DNA of 64,000 nucleotides from Pseudomonas sp. Irchel 3A7 (GCF_900187565.1 NZ_FYED01000007.1:248001-312000), one strand, 5' to 3'; shown: positions 39,101-47,431, numbered from the stretch's first letter. Translations and numbers: made by a program. Notes: generated by a model not told the origin, from the letters alone.

Positions 39101-40807
39101 TGTTCGACGCTTCGGGACAAAGGCCAGAGCACGCATCACGATGGTCTGACCTTCGACCACACGATCAGTGATTTCGGACTCCATCACGGCAGCGACATAA
39201 CGGTACCCGCGTGCGTCGATGCCGGCTTCCTCGCGAATCTTGCATTGCAAGGCCAGCAACGGTAACTGGATCTTCAGGTGCTGGGCGTACAAGGCTTGTC
39301 GGCGCGTCGATTCTTTCGGGTCATCAAGCAGTTTTTCCTTGATCAGGGCCGGGTAGGTGCTACCGATATTCGCTTTGCTGACGAGTCCTTCCACATACTC
39401 TACGGTCATCCACTCAGGTAGCGGCTTGCCGTTGGTGGAGAGAATGGACTTGTCTCCGAGGGGGAGGGCGATGAGGTTCTGCAGCGCCAGATCAACCACG
39501 CTGAATGTGGAAGTCTCGACTTTACCGGGGACGACGAATGTTCCCCAAATGACAAGATTCCGGACGCGAATTTCAATCGTGGCCAGATCCGGCTGCGGTT
39601 CGTCTGGATGGTCGCTTTTCATTTGGGCGGTCAGCACGTCGAGGGCGTACTGCTCGATGGGCAGGATGTCTTCCAGGTAAGTCTTGCCTTCATTCTGGCT
39701 GTGCAACACTGCCAGATCCTTCAAGTGCCGGGAGTAGTTGTTTAAATCCGGGAGGGAAGCGGAGCTGAGCCAGTCAGGGAGAGCGTCCTTGTACCAATCA
39801 AGCTTCGGACCTGCTGTTTTGGCTTCGTTAACATCCACATCAGGGGCGAGGCGAGGTTTGTGCGGGCGAGTGTGTCTGAGGGGGGAGAAATCAAGAGCAC
39901 CGATAATGGCAATCTGGATAGATACCAGCATGCAAGCCAGATGGTCGAAATAGTTTCCGCTGACCTCCACTAACTGCCACTGGATTTCCTGACCTGGTGC
40001 CACATTTACGTGGGCGGGCAGCGTTGCGCCAAACTGTTCCAGGGAGTCGAATTTTTCATACCCCTTGAGCAACGAGTGGGTCAGGACGGAGGTTTTCTTC
40101 TGATGGGTACCGACCAGAACGGCGATCGACATCTCGTCCAGATGTACTGTGTTCTCACCGTCTACCAGGTCAATAGCAACCAGATACGCTTTGCTTTTAT
40201 ACGGATCCACGACTTCAAGGGTTGTCAGGTCCGGTGTGCGGAACAAGGTGCGTGCCATGCTGCAGTCATCTTCGTTCCACCCGGTGACTTGATCGACATT
40301 CCAAAAACTCCGCAGTGTGTTCGAAAGCTCGTGCCAGCGCGGACCGGAACTGCCTTCGGCGTTGTTCCAGTACTCCAGTTGCTGCTCCTGAAAGGCCTTG
40401 AGCATCACAGGAGCGAGCAAATTGATCATGTTGGCAATTTCGTCGATCCGCACCGGCAAATGAATGGCCGGTTTGGTAATCGGCTGTTGGGTCAGGAAGT
40501 GCTCACCCTCGATGTACAGGGCCGGCACTGCGAGCACCGTCTGATTGGCGAGGATTTCAGTCAGCGCTTGATAGTGGGTGGGGCCGGGCACGATTTCATC
40601 ATCGAAGATTTCCCATGAGGGCGTGCCGACCATGAGAATGCTTGGGTCGAAATCCAGCGCCGGATACAATTTTTGCAAAGATTGGCGCAGCAACACGGCC
40701 GCCACGTCTCTCAAGTCGGGGCCGATGTTCAGTTGAGTGATCAGGGCATCGATGGCGTCCTGATGGGGGGGCGTCTGCTGTGTGGGGGGTGAGACGGATG
40801 AGCTCAT
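36158..40807 (-). CDS. Giant toxin-like protein (dermonecrotic-toxin/DUF6543-like group)
   Basis: 1549 residues from ATG 40807, chosen because AGGGA sits at normal distance; an upstream TTG would add 15. The first 640 or so residues resemble the N-terminal module I recall from large Pseudomonas proteins annotated as dermonecrotic-toxin or DUF6543 (LFNLFYAIQQSVSLRESVLA, YVFPGSLPSPW, FKANANALVELADRQSVSN). Two hydrophobic segments follow (about 716-740 and 764-781; GWMLFNAVLPFLGRTIGMGA), typical of insertion hairpins in translocated toxins. Residues 860-945 form a WYEV/RLRLRGGG module, about 955-1330 is helical and probably coiled coil, and the tail (1340-1549) has no motif I can name. There is no signal peptide, and no secretion genes are adjacent. 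GC is lower than the neighbours. Confidence 0.65.
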   Translation of the reverse strand: MSSSVSPPTQQTPPHQDAIDALITQLNIGPDLRDVAAVLLRQSLQKLYPALDFDPSILMVGTPSWEIFDDEIVPGPTHYQALTEILANQTVLAVPALYIEGEHFLTQQPITKPAIHLPVRIDEIANMINLLAPVMLKAFQEQQLEYWNNAEGSSGPRWHELSNTLRSFWNVDQVTGWNEDDCSMARTLFRTPDLTTLEVVDPYKSKAYLVAIDLVDGENTVHLDEMSIAVLVGTHQKKTSVLTHSLLKGYEKFDSLEQFGATLPAHVNVAPGQEIQWQLVEVSGNYFDHLACMLVSIQIAIIGALDFSPLRHTRPHKPRLAPDVDVNEAKTAGPKLDWYKDALPDWLSSASLPDLNNYSRHLKDLAVLHSQNEGKTYLEDILPIEQYALDVLTAQMKSDHPDEPQPDLATIEIRVRNLVIWGTFVVPGKVETSTFSVVDLALQNLIALPLGDKSILSTNGKPLPEWMTVEYVEGLVSKANIGSTYPALIKEKLLDDPKESTRRQALYAQHLKIQLPLLALQCKIREEAGIDARGYRYVAAVMESEITDRVVEGQTIVMRALAFVPKRRTGGAEDEVANMFVIGPQDTTAGPCLLYRPMLDQPLTQYPSLFNLFYAIQQSVSLRESVLAWLPDDSRSDYTNYVFPGSLPSPWAVVEFLADPIKLVAMTGPIALGGKAMEGDLCAALFKANANALVELADRQSVSNTESRWASFKRAGWMLFNAVLPFLGRTIGMGAWIWQIMDQLQELHDAKEQNDNQAQWAALADLLLNLGMAITLHIATQDTSGKHQAKNEPAVKPTLTKAPVVEKTSVKQLTSSASHETPSPQQTLNINGAVNRTPITLAKVLDRFKITRPASIGTAHAEADVHRHLYSANKKWYAPVGENWYEVSADEDGNVTIIDSTQPTRSGPALINNTKGEWFIDPRLRLRGGGVKSHSRTAQAQATTKAQDLRTKLAAFESGKAAAQKELQQARQAMIDADTETAQAKRLLYLQKLESQQEDYATALKNLKTLHVFSPTADYQQKSLSYLNAQLELIHAGIRERLTTFTPKMRTVLDHINRQAENPQERHIEDARQMCVMSQDMIARLDNIQSRVRELKGFGKEGLHLSQQTLQHLPVYKADDLKALQVTLARNLCLPKTTLATMADAWSTLDNIVDKADMAVQVLRETLDERSVARLDERIDTLNNLIEQFNIIDERLQDFQTMYSKDVLEEPLKSLRHQLDEFKDRAARNLVLVIEERDAIRALPSAPLFKPRPKKVFIKTRYHGVLIGQPRLTAQGLETDLVDITSPLTAKVIATFHRKNSDTWVEHVEIAAASNAIADLQPSISEGQALLDELPAFKTRMTELLKQPGRSPGGVEFLFHQHATQLERASKKIEQALTDSNATESNGTENSSASSAAQVNKSLTDAAQDLYQQATSNMLKLTKQQAPTLAGIEWLKNKQEISITKTVDRRRLKGGKIQYLDEYTISDKKSREILWYAHFLYSTSWVPAKAFLYARLKTPKEQSLGMSADTPEGLNSSQRLAYYRSMIGLEQATQLFFNAGTENKSCEVC

Positions 40808-40841
40808 GGTGCATCCCTGCGTTTCAAAGTCATGGAAGTTG

Positions 40842-40860
40842 CCCGAGGACAAGCCTCGGG
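40842..40860. terminator. Hairpin between asparaginase and toxin-like genes
   Basis: CCCGAGG-ACAAG-CCTCGGG, a perfect 7-bp stem, followed by TTTT only on the plus strand. It could end leftward asparaginase transcription weakly, and lies in the leader of the toxin-like gene. Confidence 0.45.
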
Positions 40861-40926
40861 TTTTCCATGCTAGGGAGCCATCAGTCAGGGAAGGTGGTAA
40901 TTATTTATACCCAATGGTTTTCAGAT

Positions 40927-41931
40927 TCAGCTCAATTCGCCACACAGATCCAGTTCGACCAGACGGCGAACTTCTGCGGTATCCAGGCTGGCGCCCAACA
41001 GCGCATGCAGCTTGCCAAAGGCGGCTTCGCGGGTCATCCCGCCGCCAGACAGCACACCGACGCCGCGCAAGCGGCTACCGGCCTCATACACATCCAGCTC
41101 GACGCCACCTTCATAGCATTGCGTAACTGCAACCACCGCCACGCCCTTGTCCCGGGCCCGTTCCAGGCTGGCGAGGAATTCGGGGTTGTCGCTTGGCCCG
41201 GTGCCGCTGCCGTAACACTCCAGCACCAGGCCCTGAATGCCGCTGTCGAGCAGGCCATCCAGAATCTCGGCGCTGATGCCGGGAAACAGCGGCAACACCG
41301 CGATGTTCGCCAGTTGTTTGCGCTGGTTGTAGTTCAACGCGGCGGGCAGTGAAGCGGCCTTCACACCGCCGCCCTGACGTTCCAGGCGCTTGAACGGATG
41401 GCGACCGAAACTGCGCACTTTCGCGCAACGGGTCGGGTCCAGCCGTTCGCCGTGGAAGTACAGATGCACGCCGGGTGCCAGGCCCTGGCCCAAAGCGACC
41501 AGCGCACCGCCCAGGTTTTCCCAGGCATCGCTGTCGGTCACGCCGGCCGGCAGCATCGAACCGGTAAAGCACACACGGGCATTCAGGCCCAGCAGTTGAA
41601 AGCTCATGGCTGCTGCGCTGTAGGCCAGGGTGTCGGTGCCGTGCAGGATCAGCACGCTATCGCAGCCTTGAACATCAATCGCATCGACTACCGCTTCGCG
41701 CAGTTGCTGCCAATAGGTGGGGGTCATGTTGGCGCTGTCGATCAGCGGCGCCATTTCGCGGAAGCGCCACTGCGGCACCACGAGTTCAGGCTGGCTGTGC
41801 AGATAGTCGCGCATCCGCGCTTCGAAACCGGACGCCGGGGCCAGGCCATTGGCGCTGGCTTGCATGCCGATGGTGCCGCCGGTGTAGAGCACCATGACAT
41901 TTTGCGCGGCAGGGTAGGTATTGGAAATCAT
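40927..41931 (-). CDS. L-asparaginase, cytoplasmic type I-like
   Basis: 334-residue asparaginase/glutaminase fold. First catalytic threonine in VLYTGGTIGM near residue 18, second in LILHGTDTLAYSAAAMSF. There is no signal peptide, so it acts in the cytoplasm, as type I enzymes do. It converts asparagine to aspartate and ammonia; aspA nearby can take the aspartate on to fumarate. Ends 120 bp before the toxin-like gene. Confidence 0.9.
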   Translation of the reverse strand: MISNTYPAAQNVMVLYTGGTIGMQASANGLAPASGFEARMRDYLHSQPELVVPQWRFREMAPLIDSANMTPTYWQQLREAVVDAIDVQGCDSVLILHGTDTLAYSAAAMSFQLLGLNARVCFTGSMLPAGVTDSDAWENLGGALVALGQGLAPGVHLYFHGERLDPTRCAKVRSFGRHPFKRLERQGGGVKAASLPAALNYNQRKQLANIAVLPLFPGISAEILDGLLDSGIQGLVLECYGSGTGPSDNPEFLASLERARDKGVAVVAVTQCYEGGVELDVYEAGSRLRGVGVLSGGGMTREAAFGKLHALLGASLDTAEVRRLVELDLCGELS

Positions 41932-41956
41932 GAGCAGGTCTCCGCAAGAGAAAACT

Positions 41957-42046
41957 GTGGGAGCGAGCCTGCTTGCGAAAGCGGTGTCTCAGTCAACGAA
42001 GATGTTGAAGGTGATGGCCCTTTCGCGAGCAGGCTCGCTCCCACAA
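41957..42046. repeat. REP doublet (REPIN)
   Basis: Inverted REP pair, left arm with GCTTGCGA instead of GCTCGCGA. The spacer holds GATGTTGAAGGTGATGG, close to that of the doublet at 43.8 kb. Confidence 0.9.
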
Positions 42047-42064
42047 TGTGTGCACTTTAACTGA

Positions 42065-42085
42065 CGGGCGCAGGGGATGCGCCCG
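42065..42085 (-). terminator. Hairpin after the AGCS symporter gene
   Basis: CGGGCGCA-GGGGA-TGCGCCCG is a perfect 8-bp stem, 12 bp after the symporter stop on the minus strand. No clear T run on that strand. Confidence 0.5.
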
Positions 42086-42096
42086 TTGTTTACCAA

Positions 42097-43545
42097 TCAG
42101 CGTTGCGCCGCGGGTACGCCTTGCGGCTGAGTTTGAGCCTTGGTGGCTGGCGGTGGGTTGGCCGGCCAGGCTTTGAGGTCCAGGTCCAGATCCGGGAACT
42201 TGCTTGAATCGAAGACGGGGGTCTCGATGCCGGCAGCGCGCTGGTCATCGTAGTCGCGCAGGATGCGCATGCCGACCTTGAACAGCAGGAACAGCGCGAT
42301 CAGGTTGACGAACGCGAGCAGGGTCATGGTGATGTCGGCGAAAGCGAACACGGTGCCGAGGTTTTCGATGGCACCCCAGAAAATCAATAGCAGTACCAGC
42401 GCGCGGTAGCCGATCAGCGCCTTGCGGTTTTCACCGATCAAAAAGCGCAGGTTACTTTCGCCCAGGTAGTAGTTGTAGAGGATCGACGTGAAGACGAACA
42501 ACGCCAGGGCCACGGAGATGAACATCCGACCCCAGTCACCGACCACGGCGGCCAGGGAGTTCTGGGTCAGGGCAATGCCGTCGCCTTCGAACCCTGGAGT
42601 GTAGAAGCCCGATAGCAGGATCAGCAGCGCGGTGCAGGTGCAGATCACGAAGGTATCGAGGAACACGCTGAACGCCTGGACCACGCCTTGCGCCACCGGA
42701 TGCTCGACCGACGCAACGGCAGCCACGTTCGGCGCACTGCCCAGGCCCGCTTCGTTGGCAAACACGCCACGCTTCACGCCCATGATAATCGCGCTGCCGA
42801 TCAACCCGCCGAAGGCCTGGTCGAGACCGAAGGCGCTTTTGACGATGGTCATCAACATGCCCGGCACCTGATCGAACTGCAGCACGATCACGTAGAGGGT
42901 CACGCCGATGTACACCAGGGTTTTCACCGGTACCAGCAGGTCGGCGACCTTGGCGATGCGCTTGATCCCGCCGATGAACACCAGGCCCAGCAGTACTGCC
43001 AGAGCGATACCGGTGTAAGTCGTGTCAAGGCCGAAGGCGTTGTTCAGCGAGTGGGTCACGGCATGGGATTGCAGGCCGTTGAAGGCGAAGCCGAAGGTGA
43101 TCAGCAGCAGGAACGCCATGATCATCCCCAGCCAGCGTTTTTGCAGGCCGTGCTGGATGTAGTAGGACGGGCCGCCACGATAGGTACCGTCGGCGTCAGC
43201 GCGTTTGTAGAGCTGGCCGAGGGAGCATTCGAAGAAGCTGCTGGACATGCCGACCAATGCGGTCACCCACATCCAGAACACCGCGCCGGGCCCGCCGAGG
43301 GTTACGGCGATGCCGACACCGGCGATGTTGCCCGCGCCGACACGGCCGGCGAGGCTGAGCATCAGGGCCTGGAACGAACTGAGTTGACCGGTGCTGCTGC
43401 GCAGGCTGTCGCGGAACACCGCGAACATATGGAAGAAGTGGCGCAATTGAACGAAACGCGAGCGGATCGTGAAGTAGCCACCGAGCCCGACAATGAGCAC
43501 GATCAGTACTTTCCCTGAGAGGAAGTCGTTAATGACTTCGAGCAT
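42097..43545 (-). CDS. Sodium:alanine symporter family protein (AGCS)
   Basis: 482-residue transporter with about ten membrane segments. The family signature is visible as VGAGNIAGVGIAVTLGGPGAVFWMWVTALVGM, and GVKRGVFANEAGLGSAPNVAA is the second conserved block. It probably imports alanine or glycine with Na+. The C-terminal 50 residues are a hydrophilic Pro/Gln-rich tail. It lies between asparaginase and aspA, both amino-acid catabolic genes, but has its own gap of more than 400 bp upstream. Confidence 0.9.
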   Translation of the reverse strand: MLEVINDFLSGKVLIVLIVGLGGYFTIRSRFVQLRHFFHMFAVFRDSLRSSTGQLSSFQALMLSLAGRVGAGNIAGVGIAVTLGGPGAVFWMWVTALVGMSSSFFECSLGQLYKRADADGTYRGGPSYYIQHGLQKRWLGMIMAFLLLITFGFAFNGLQSHAVTHSLNNAFGLDTTYTGIALAVLLGLVFIGGIKRIAKVADLLVPVKTLVYIGVTLYVIVLQFDQVPGMLMTIVKSAFGLDQAFGGLIGSAIIMGVKRGVFANEAGLGSAPNVAAVASVEHPVAQGVVQAFSVFLDTFVICTCTALLILLSGFYTPGFEGDGIALTQNSLAAVVGDWGRMFISVALALFVFTSILYNYYLGESNLRFLIGENRKALIGYRALVLLLIFWGAIENLGTVFAFADITMTLLAFVNLIALFLLFKVGMRILRDYDDQRAAGIETPVFDSSKFPDLDLDLKAWPANPPPATKAQTQPQGVPAAQR

Positions 43546-43756
43546 GGATTATTCCTCGCTGTTTTTTGTGTAGGCAAATGCTGGCCGGATAGACACATCG
43601 AGTTACATCCGTTGGCGCACGGCACAACGGGCGGGTCGATGTTCGTCCCGGTTTCATATCGCGGGTTTGTTATTAGTTCGGGTTTCGCATGGGTTGTAGC
43701 CTCGCTACCGACGACCGCTCACGCGAAGAGGGGCGGCACTATACCGATGCTTGTCT

Positions 43757-43859
43757 GTGGGAGCGAGCCTGCTCGCGAAAGCGGTGTAAATGACAGCATC
43801 GATGTTGAGTGTAATGGCCTCTTCGTCGAAACGCCGCCCGGAGCAGGCTCGCTCCCACA
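43757..43859. repeat. REP doublet with one chimeric arm
   Basis: Left arm is the standard GGGAGCGAGCCTGCTCGCG. The right arm has GTCGAAACGCCGCCCGG in place of the usual distal GCGAA end, joined to GAGCAGGCTCGCTCCCAC. Confidence 0.85.
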
Positions 43860-43885
43860 GGGTCTGTGTTTACCTATAAAAAGTT

Positions 43886-43924
43886 AAAAAAAAGGGCCTG
43901 GAGAGTGATCTCCAAGCCCTCAAA
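43886..43924 (-). terminator. Intrinsic terminator of aspA
   Basis: On the minus strand, AGGGCTTGGAGA-TCAC-TCTCCAGGCCCT (one mismatch) followed by a run of seven or more Ts, 59 bp after the aspA stop. Confidence 0.9.
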
Positions 43925-43982
43925 AGGTGAGAGGTGTCTAGTCCCTCGACCTGGTGAGCGGTGCTACAGGTAACGCGTCGGC

Positions 43983-45407
43983 TCAGGCTTTGAGCGGAAC
44001 CAGACGCGGAGCAATCATGTTTTCCGGGCGCAGGATGTCGGCGAGCATGGCGTCGTCGAGCAGGCCTTCTTCGCGCACCAGTTCCAGCACGCCGCGGCCG
44101 CTTTCTAGGGCGATACGGGCGATGCGGGTGGCGTTTTCATAGCCGATGTACGGGTTCAGCGCGGTGACCAGGCCGATCGAGTGCTCGACCAGTTCCCGGC
44201 AACGTTCTTCGTTGGCGGTGATGCCGGTGATGCAGTGCTCGCGCAGCATGTCCATGGCGCGTTGCAGCAGGCGGATCGAGTCGAAGATCTTGAAGGCGAT
44301 CAGCGGTTCCATCACGTTCAGCTGCAACTGGCCACCTTCGGCGGCGATGGTCAGGGCCAGGTCGTTGCCGATGATCTGGAATGCCACCTGGTTCACGGCT
44401 TCCGGAATAACCGGGTTGACCTTGCCTGGCATGATCGAGCTGCCTGGCTGACGCGCCGGCAGGTTGATTTCATTGATGCCGGTGCGCGGGCCGCTGGACA
44501 GCAGGCGCAGGTCGTTGCAGATCTTCGACAGCTTGACCGCGGTGCGCTTGAGCATGCCGGAGAACAGCACGAAGGCGCCCATGTCGGAAGTGGCTTCGAT
44601 CAGGTCGGCTGCCGGTACCAGCGGATGACCGCTGATGGTGGCCAGGCGCTGAACGGCCAGGTGCTGGTAACGCGGGTCGGCGTTGATGCCGGTACCGATC
44701 GCGGTACCGCCCAGGTTCACTTCAGTCAGCAGTTCTGGCGCCAATGTCTTCAGGCGTGCCAGGTCTTCGCCCAGGGTGGTGGCGAAGGCACGGAATTCCT
44801 GGCCCAGGGTCATCGGCACAGCGTCTTGCAGCTGGGTACGTCCCATCTTCAGGACGTGGCTGAATTCTTCACCTTTGGCGGCGAACGACTGGATCAGGCT
44901 GTCGAGGCTGGCCAGCAGCGCGTCGTGACCCAGCAGCAGACCCAGGCGGATCGCCGTCGGGTAAGCGTCGTTGGTCGACTGCGCCATGTTCACGTCGTTG
45001 TTCGGGTGCAGGTACTGGTATTCGCCCTTCTGGTGACCCATGGCCTCCAGCGCGATGTTGGCGATGACTTCGTTGGCATTCATGTTGGTCGAAGTGCCAG
45101 CGCCGCCTTGAATCATGTCCACCACGAACTCTTCGTGGAAGTCGCCGCGGATCAGACGGGCACAGGCTTCGCTGATGGCAGCGTGCTTGGCTTCGCTCAG
45201 GTGACCCAGCTCGCGGTTGGCATCAGCGGCGGCTTGTTTGACCATCGCCAGGCCGACTACCAGCTTCGGGTAATGCGAAATCGGAACGCCGGAGAGACGG
45301 AAGTTATTCACCGCTCGCAGGGTCTGGATGCCGTAATACGCTTGAGCCGGTACTTCGAGTACGCCAAGCAGGTCTTTTTCTGTGCGGAATGATGCAGCGG
45401 AGGACAT
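43983..45407 (-). CDS. aspA: Aspartate ammonia-lyase
   Basis: 474-residue aspartase of the fumarase/aspartase superfamily, converting aspartate to fumarate and ammonia. The signature loop GSSIMPGKVNPV is present, with TNMNANEVIAN and DVNMAQSTNDAYPT as the other active-site segments. ATG 45407 (MSSAASFRTEKDLLG) gives the normal length; the longer frame is not conserved-looking. Divergent from a LysR gene, its likely regulator. With the nearby asparaginase, it makes a path from asparagine to the TCA cycle. Confidence 0.94.
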   Translation of the reverse strand: MSSAASFRTEKDLLGVLEVPAQAYYGIQTLRAVNNFRLSGVPISHYPKLVVGLAMVKQAAADANRELGHLSEAKHAAISEACARLIRGDFHEEFVVDMIQGGAGTSTNMNANEVIANIALEAMGHQKGEYQYLHPNNDVNMAQSTNDAYPTAIRLGLLLGHDALLASLDSLIQSFAAKGEEFSHVLKMGRTQLQDAVPMTLGQEFRAFATTLGEDLARLKTLAPELLTEVNLGGTAIGTGINADPRYQHLAVQRLATISGHPLVPAADLIEATSDMGAFVLFSGMLKRTAVKLSKICNDLRLLSSGPRTGINEINLPARQPGSSIMPGKVNPVIPEAVNQVAFQIIGNDLALTIAAEGGQLQLNVMEPLIAFKIFDSIRLLQRAMDMLREHCITGITANEERCRELVEHSIGLVTALNPYIGYENATRIARIALESGRGVLELVREEGLLDDAMLADILRPENMIAPRLVPLKA

Positions 45408-45499
45408 GATAGAAATCATCTCGATATGGACCCGGTCTGTGCCGGAACACTGCAAATGCTAGGCTTGTGGAGAATTTTGGGCCAATGCTGTTAAACACT

Positions 45500-45525
45500 G
45501 GCCTATGCATATTCGGCATAATGCC
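45500..45525. promoter_or_regulatory. Candidate LysR operator between aspA and its regulator
   Basis: TATGC-ATATTCG-GCATA (45504-45520), with outer GGC and GCC also nearly paired, in the 180-bp gap between divergent genes. The arrangement suits a LysR-type site controlling both. Confidence 0.5.
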
Positions 45526-45587
45526 TATGTGACGCCGCGTTCGCGGTGAGCGTGTGACCTAAATTGGTGCGTGTCCGGGAGGACGTG

Positions 45588-46496
45588 ATGAATCTGGAAA
45601 GTAAATGGCTGGAGGACTTCAGTGCCCTGGCCGCCACCCGCAGCTTCTCCCAGGCGGCGGAACGGCGCTTCGTGACCCAACCGGCCTTCAGCCGGCGGAT
45701 CCGCAGCCTCGAAGCCGCGCTGGGGCTGACGCTGGTCAACCGCTCGCGTACGCCCGTCGAGCTGACGGCGGCGGGGCAGTTGTTTCTGGTCACCGCGCGT
45801 ACCGTAGTCGAACAGCTCGGCGAAGTGCTGCGTCATCTTCATCATCTGGAAGGCGGGCAGGGCGAAGTGATGCAAGTCGCCGCCGCGCACTCGTTGGCCC
45901 TGGGCTTCTTCCCGCGCTGGATCGCCCAACTGCGCAACGAAGGTCTGAACATCGCCACGCGGTTGGTGGCGACCAACGTCGGCGACGCGGTGCATGCGCT
46001 GCGTGAAGGGGGGTGCGACCTGATGCTGGCGTTCTACGACCCGGATGCGGCGATGCAGATGGACCCGGAAATCTTCCCGTCACTGCACCTGGGCAATACC
46101 GAAATGCTGCCAGTGTGTGCAGCGGACGCGAATGGCAAACCACTGTTCGATCTGGAAGGTGAGGGCAGCGTGCCGTTGCTTGCCTATAGTGCTGGTGCCT
46201 TCCTCGGACGTTCGGTGAACATGTTGCTACGCCAACGGGCATTGCGCTTCACCACCATTTACGAAACCGCCATGGCCGACAGCTTGAAGAGCATGGCGCT
46301 GGAAGGATTGGGCATTGCCTGGGTGCCACAGCTCAGCGTACGCGCCGAACTGGCCCGCGGTGAACTGGTGGTGTGCGGTGGTCCACAGTGGCATGTGCCG
46401 CTGGAGATTCGCTTGTACCGATGCGCGTTGGTGCGCAAAGCTAACGTACGGTTGTTGTGGCGCAAGCTTGAAGGTGGAGCGGCGAGCGCTACATGA
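45588..46496 (+). CDS. LysR-family regulator beside aspA
   Basis: 302 residues. Winged HTH at the N-terminus (WLEDFSALAATRSFSQAAER, TQPAFSRRIRSLE), effector domain from about residue 90. GGGAGGACGTG before ATG 45588 sets the start, trimming a longer frame. The neighbour and orientation match the LysR gene beside aspA in P. aeruginosa as I recall it, so control of aspA is likely. Nothing unusual in length. Confidence 0.87.
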   Translation: MNLESKWLEDFSALAATRSFSQAAERRFVTQPAFSRRIRSLEAALGLTLVNRSRTPVELTAAGQLFLVTARTVVEQLGEVLRHLHHLEGGQGEVMQVAAAHSLALGFFPRWIAQLRNEGLNIATRLVATNVGDAVHALREGGCDLMLAFYDPDAAMQMDPEIFPSLHLGNTEMLPVCAADANGKPLFDLEGEGSVPLLAYSAGAFLGRSVNMLLRQRALRFTTIYETAMADSLKSMALEGLGIAWVPQLSVRAELARGELVVCGGPQWHVPLEIRLYRCALVRKANVRLLWRKLEGGAASAT

Positions 46497-46976
46497 CTCG
46501 GTATTGGGTGAAGTGACTAGAATTTGTTTATTAAAAATGCCCTTGGTATATGCCGGTGCTGTTGAAGTGTTGTTCAGGGGATTTGTCTGAATAGATGTTT
46601 GGCGCCGTAAAAAATAATAATTGAAACGCAGGGCGGTGGCTTTCAGTGTCGTGAATAGCCACCCGCTGTTGTATTTGAATTCGGGAGGTTTTGACTGTTT
46701 GTATGCAACAAGCTTAATGGTCGACAAAGTATTCGGTGTAAACGAAGCGATGCTGAGTTGCTCATGTAAGCGAAACTCCATGCGGTTCGCCATTTGTCAA
46801 GCGCAGTCTTATCTTCCCGCCAACAAACCCCAGTGTTTTCAGGTGTGCCTGGTTACATCGAGCGACATCTAAGTATTGTTTTTTTTAATGCTAATGTCAT
46901 TTAATGAGCCTGCACCAGATTTAGTGTGCAAGCGTATTGTTAATTATTGAATTATTATGTTTAATGGAGAATTATT
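46497..46976. other. AT-rich intergenic stretch
   Basis: 480 bp of noticeably lower GC with no convincing gene. GGTGGCT and AGCCACC (about 46634-46664) could pair into a hairpin with a 15-base loop. Runs of T and A (46869-46890, 46940-46980) look promoter-like. Confidence 0.6.
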
Positions 46977-47153
46977 ATGTGTGATCTATCTAAGTTGTTT
47001 GTTGTTCAAGCGTCTCATGCCGACCCGAAACCAACTTTGCCACCTGAATTACATATCTACCCGTCAGAGTCCGTTCATCAACACGCGTCCTCTCTGCCGG
47101 AGTTCAATGAGTACGTGAGGTTATTGGCTGGAGTTCATGGGTCGACCATCTGA
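46977..47153 (+). CDS. Possible 58-residue small protein or gene remnant
   Basis: Below usual ORF cut-offs but with ATGGAGAATTATT before its ATG, a good ribosome site. It reads MCDLSKLFVVQASHADPKPT, continues LPPELHIYPSESVHQHASSL and ends GVHGSTI. No signal peptide or membrane segment. It lies alone in a low-GC island upstream of purE. Could be a true small gene, the start of a lost larger gene, or chance; no family recognised. Confidence 0.4.
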   Translation: MCDLSKLFVVQASHADPKPTLPPELHIYPSESVHQHASSLPEFNEYVRLLAGVHGSTI

Positions 47154-47310
47154 AGGACGGGATTACCAATACACGATCTTGCGAATTTCACTCTCATTGA
47201 GTTTCCTTTGTTAGCTCGTGGTTTTGGCTGACCTTAAAGTCAATAAAACTGCCGGTTTGCACCGTATGACAGATGGTCGTATCAGGGGCTGTTTATTGGC
47301 TTCATTGAGG

Positions 47311-47394
47311 TATACTGCGCGGCCTTCGGCCGGTTACGACCGGCCATAATTCGTACATTCAAGCCACGCACATTGCGTGGCTTGTTGTTTTTTG
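47311..47394 (+). promoter_or_regulatory. purE leader with stem-loop and intrinsic terminator
   Basis: A -10-like TATACT (47311-47316) is followed by GGCCGGT-TACG-ACCGGCC (47328-47345) and by AAGCCACGC-ACATT-GCGTGGCTT (47361-47383) with TGTTGTTTTTT right after. That is a full intrinsic terminator 38 bp before the purE start codon. GGCC at 47321-47324 can pair with the left arm of the first hairpin, so alternative folds exist. This is either an attenuator or the 3' end of a roughly 70-nt RNA. Confidence 0.7.
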
Positions 47395-47431
47395 ACGCGC
47401 CTGCGGGCGCCCAGAGAGAAGAGGCACGACG

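Larger units (their letters stand above)
43546..43982. other. Intergenic region between the AGCS gene and aspA
   Basis: Contains the symporter promoter region, a REP doublet (43757-43859) and the aspA terminator (43886-43924). No open frame with a ribosome site seen. Confidence 0.6.

Noticed and set aside
35293..40860. Prophage or insertion sequence as source of the toxin-like islet
   Set aside because: No integrase, transposase, tRNA attachment site or terminal direct repeat could be seen around it.
46227..46793. Minus-strand frame of 188 codons over the end of the aspA-linked LysR gene
   Set aside because: Half overlaps the LysR gene antisense; the rest is AT-rich with no ribosome site or motif.
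47311..47431. ZTP (pfl) riboswitch as explanation of the purE leader
   Set aside because: The conserved core with the CCGCCTGGGC-like segment and pseudoknot partner is not visible; GCGCCTGCGGGCGCCC lies too near the start and does not fit.
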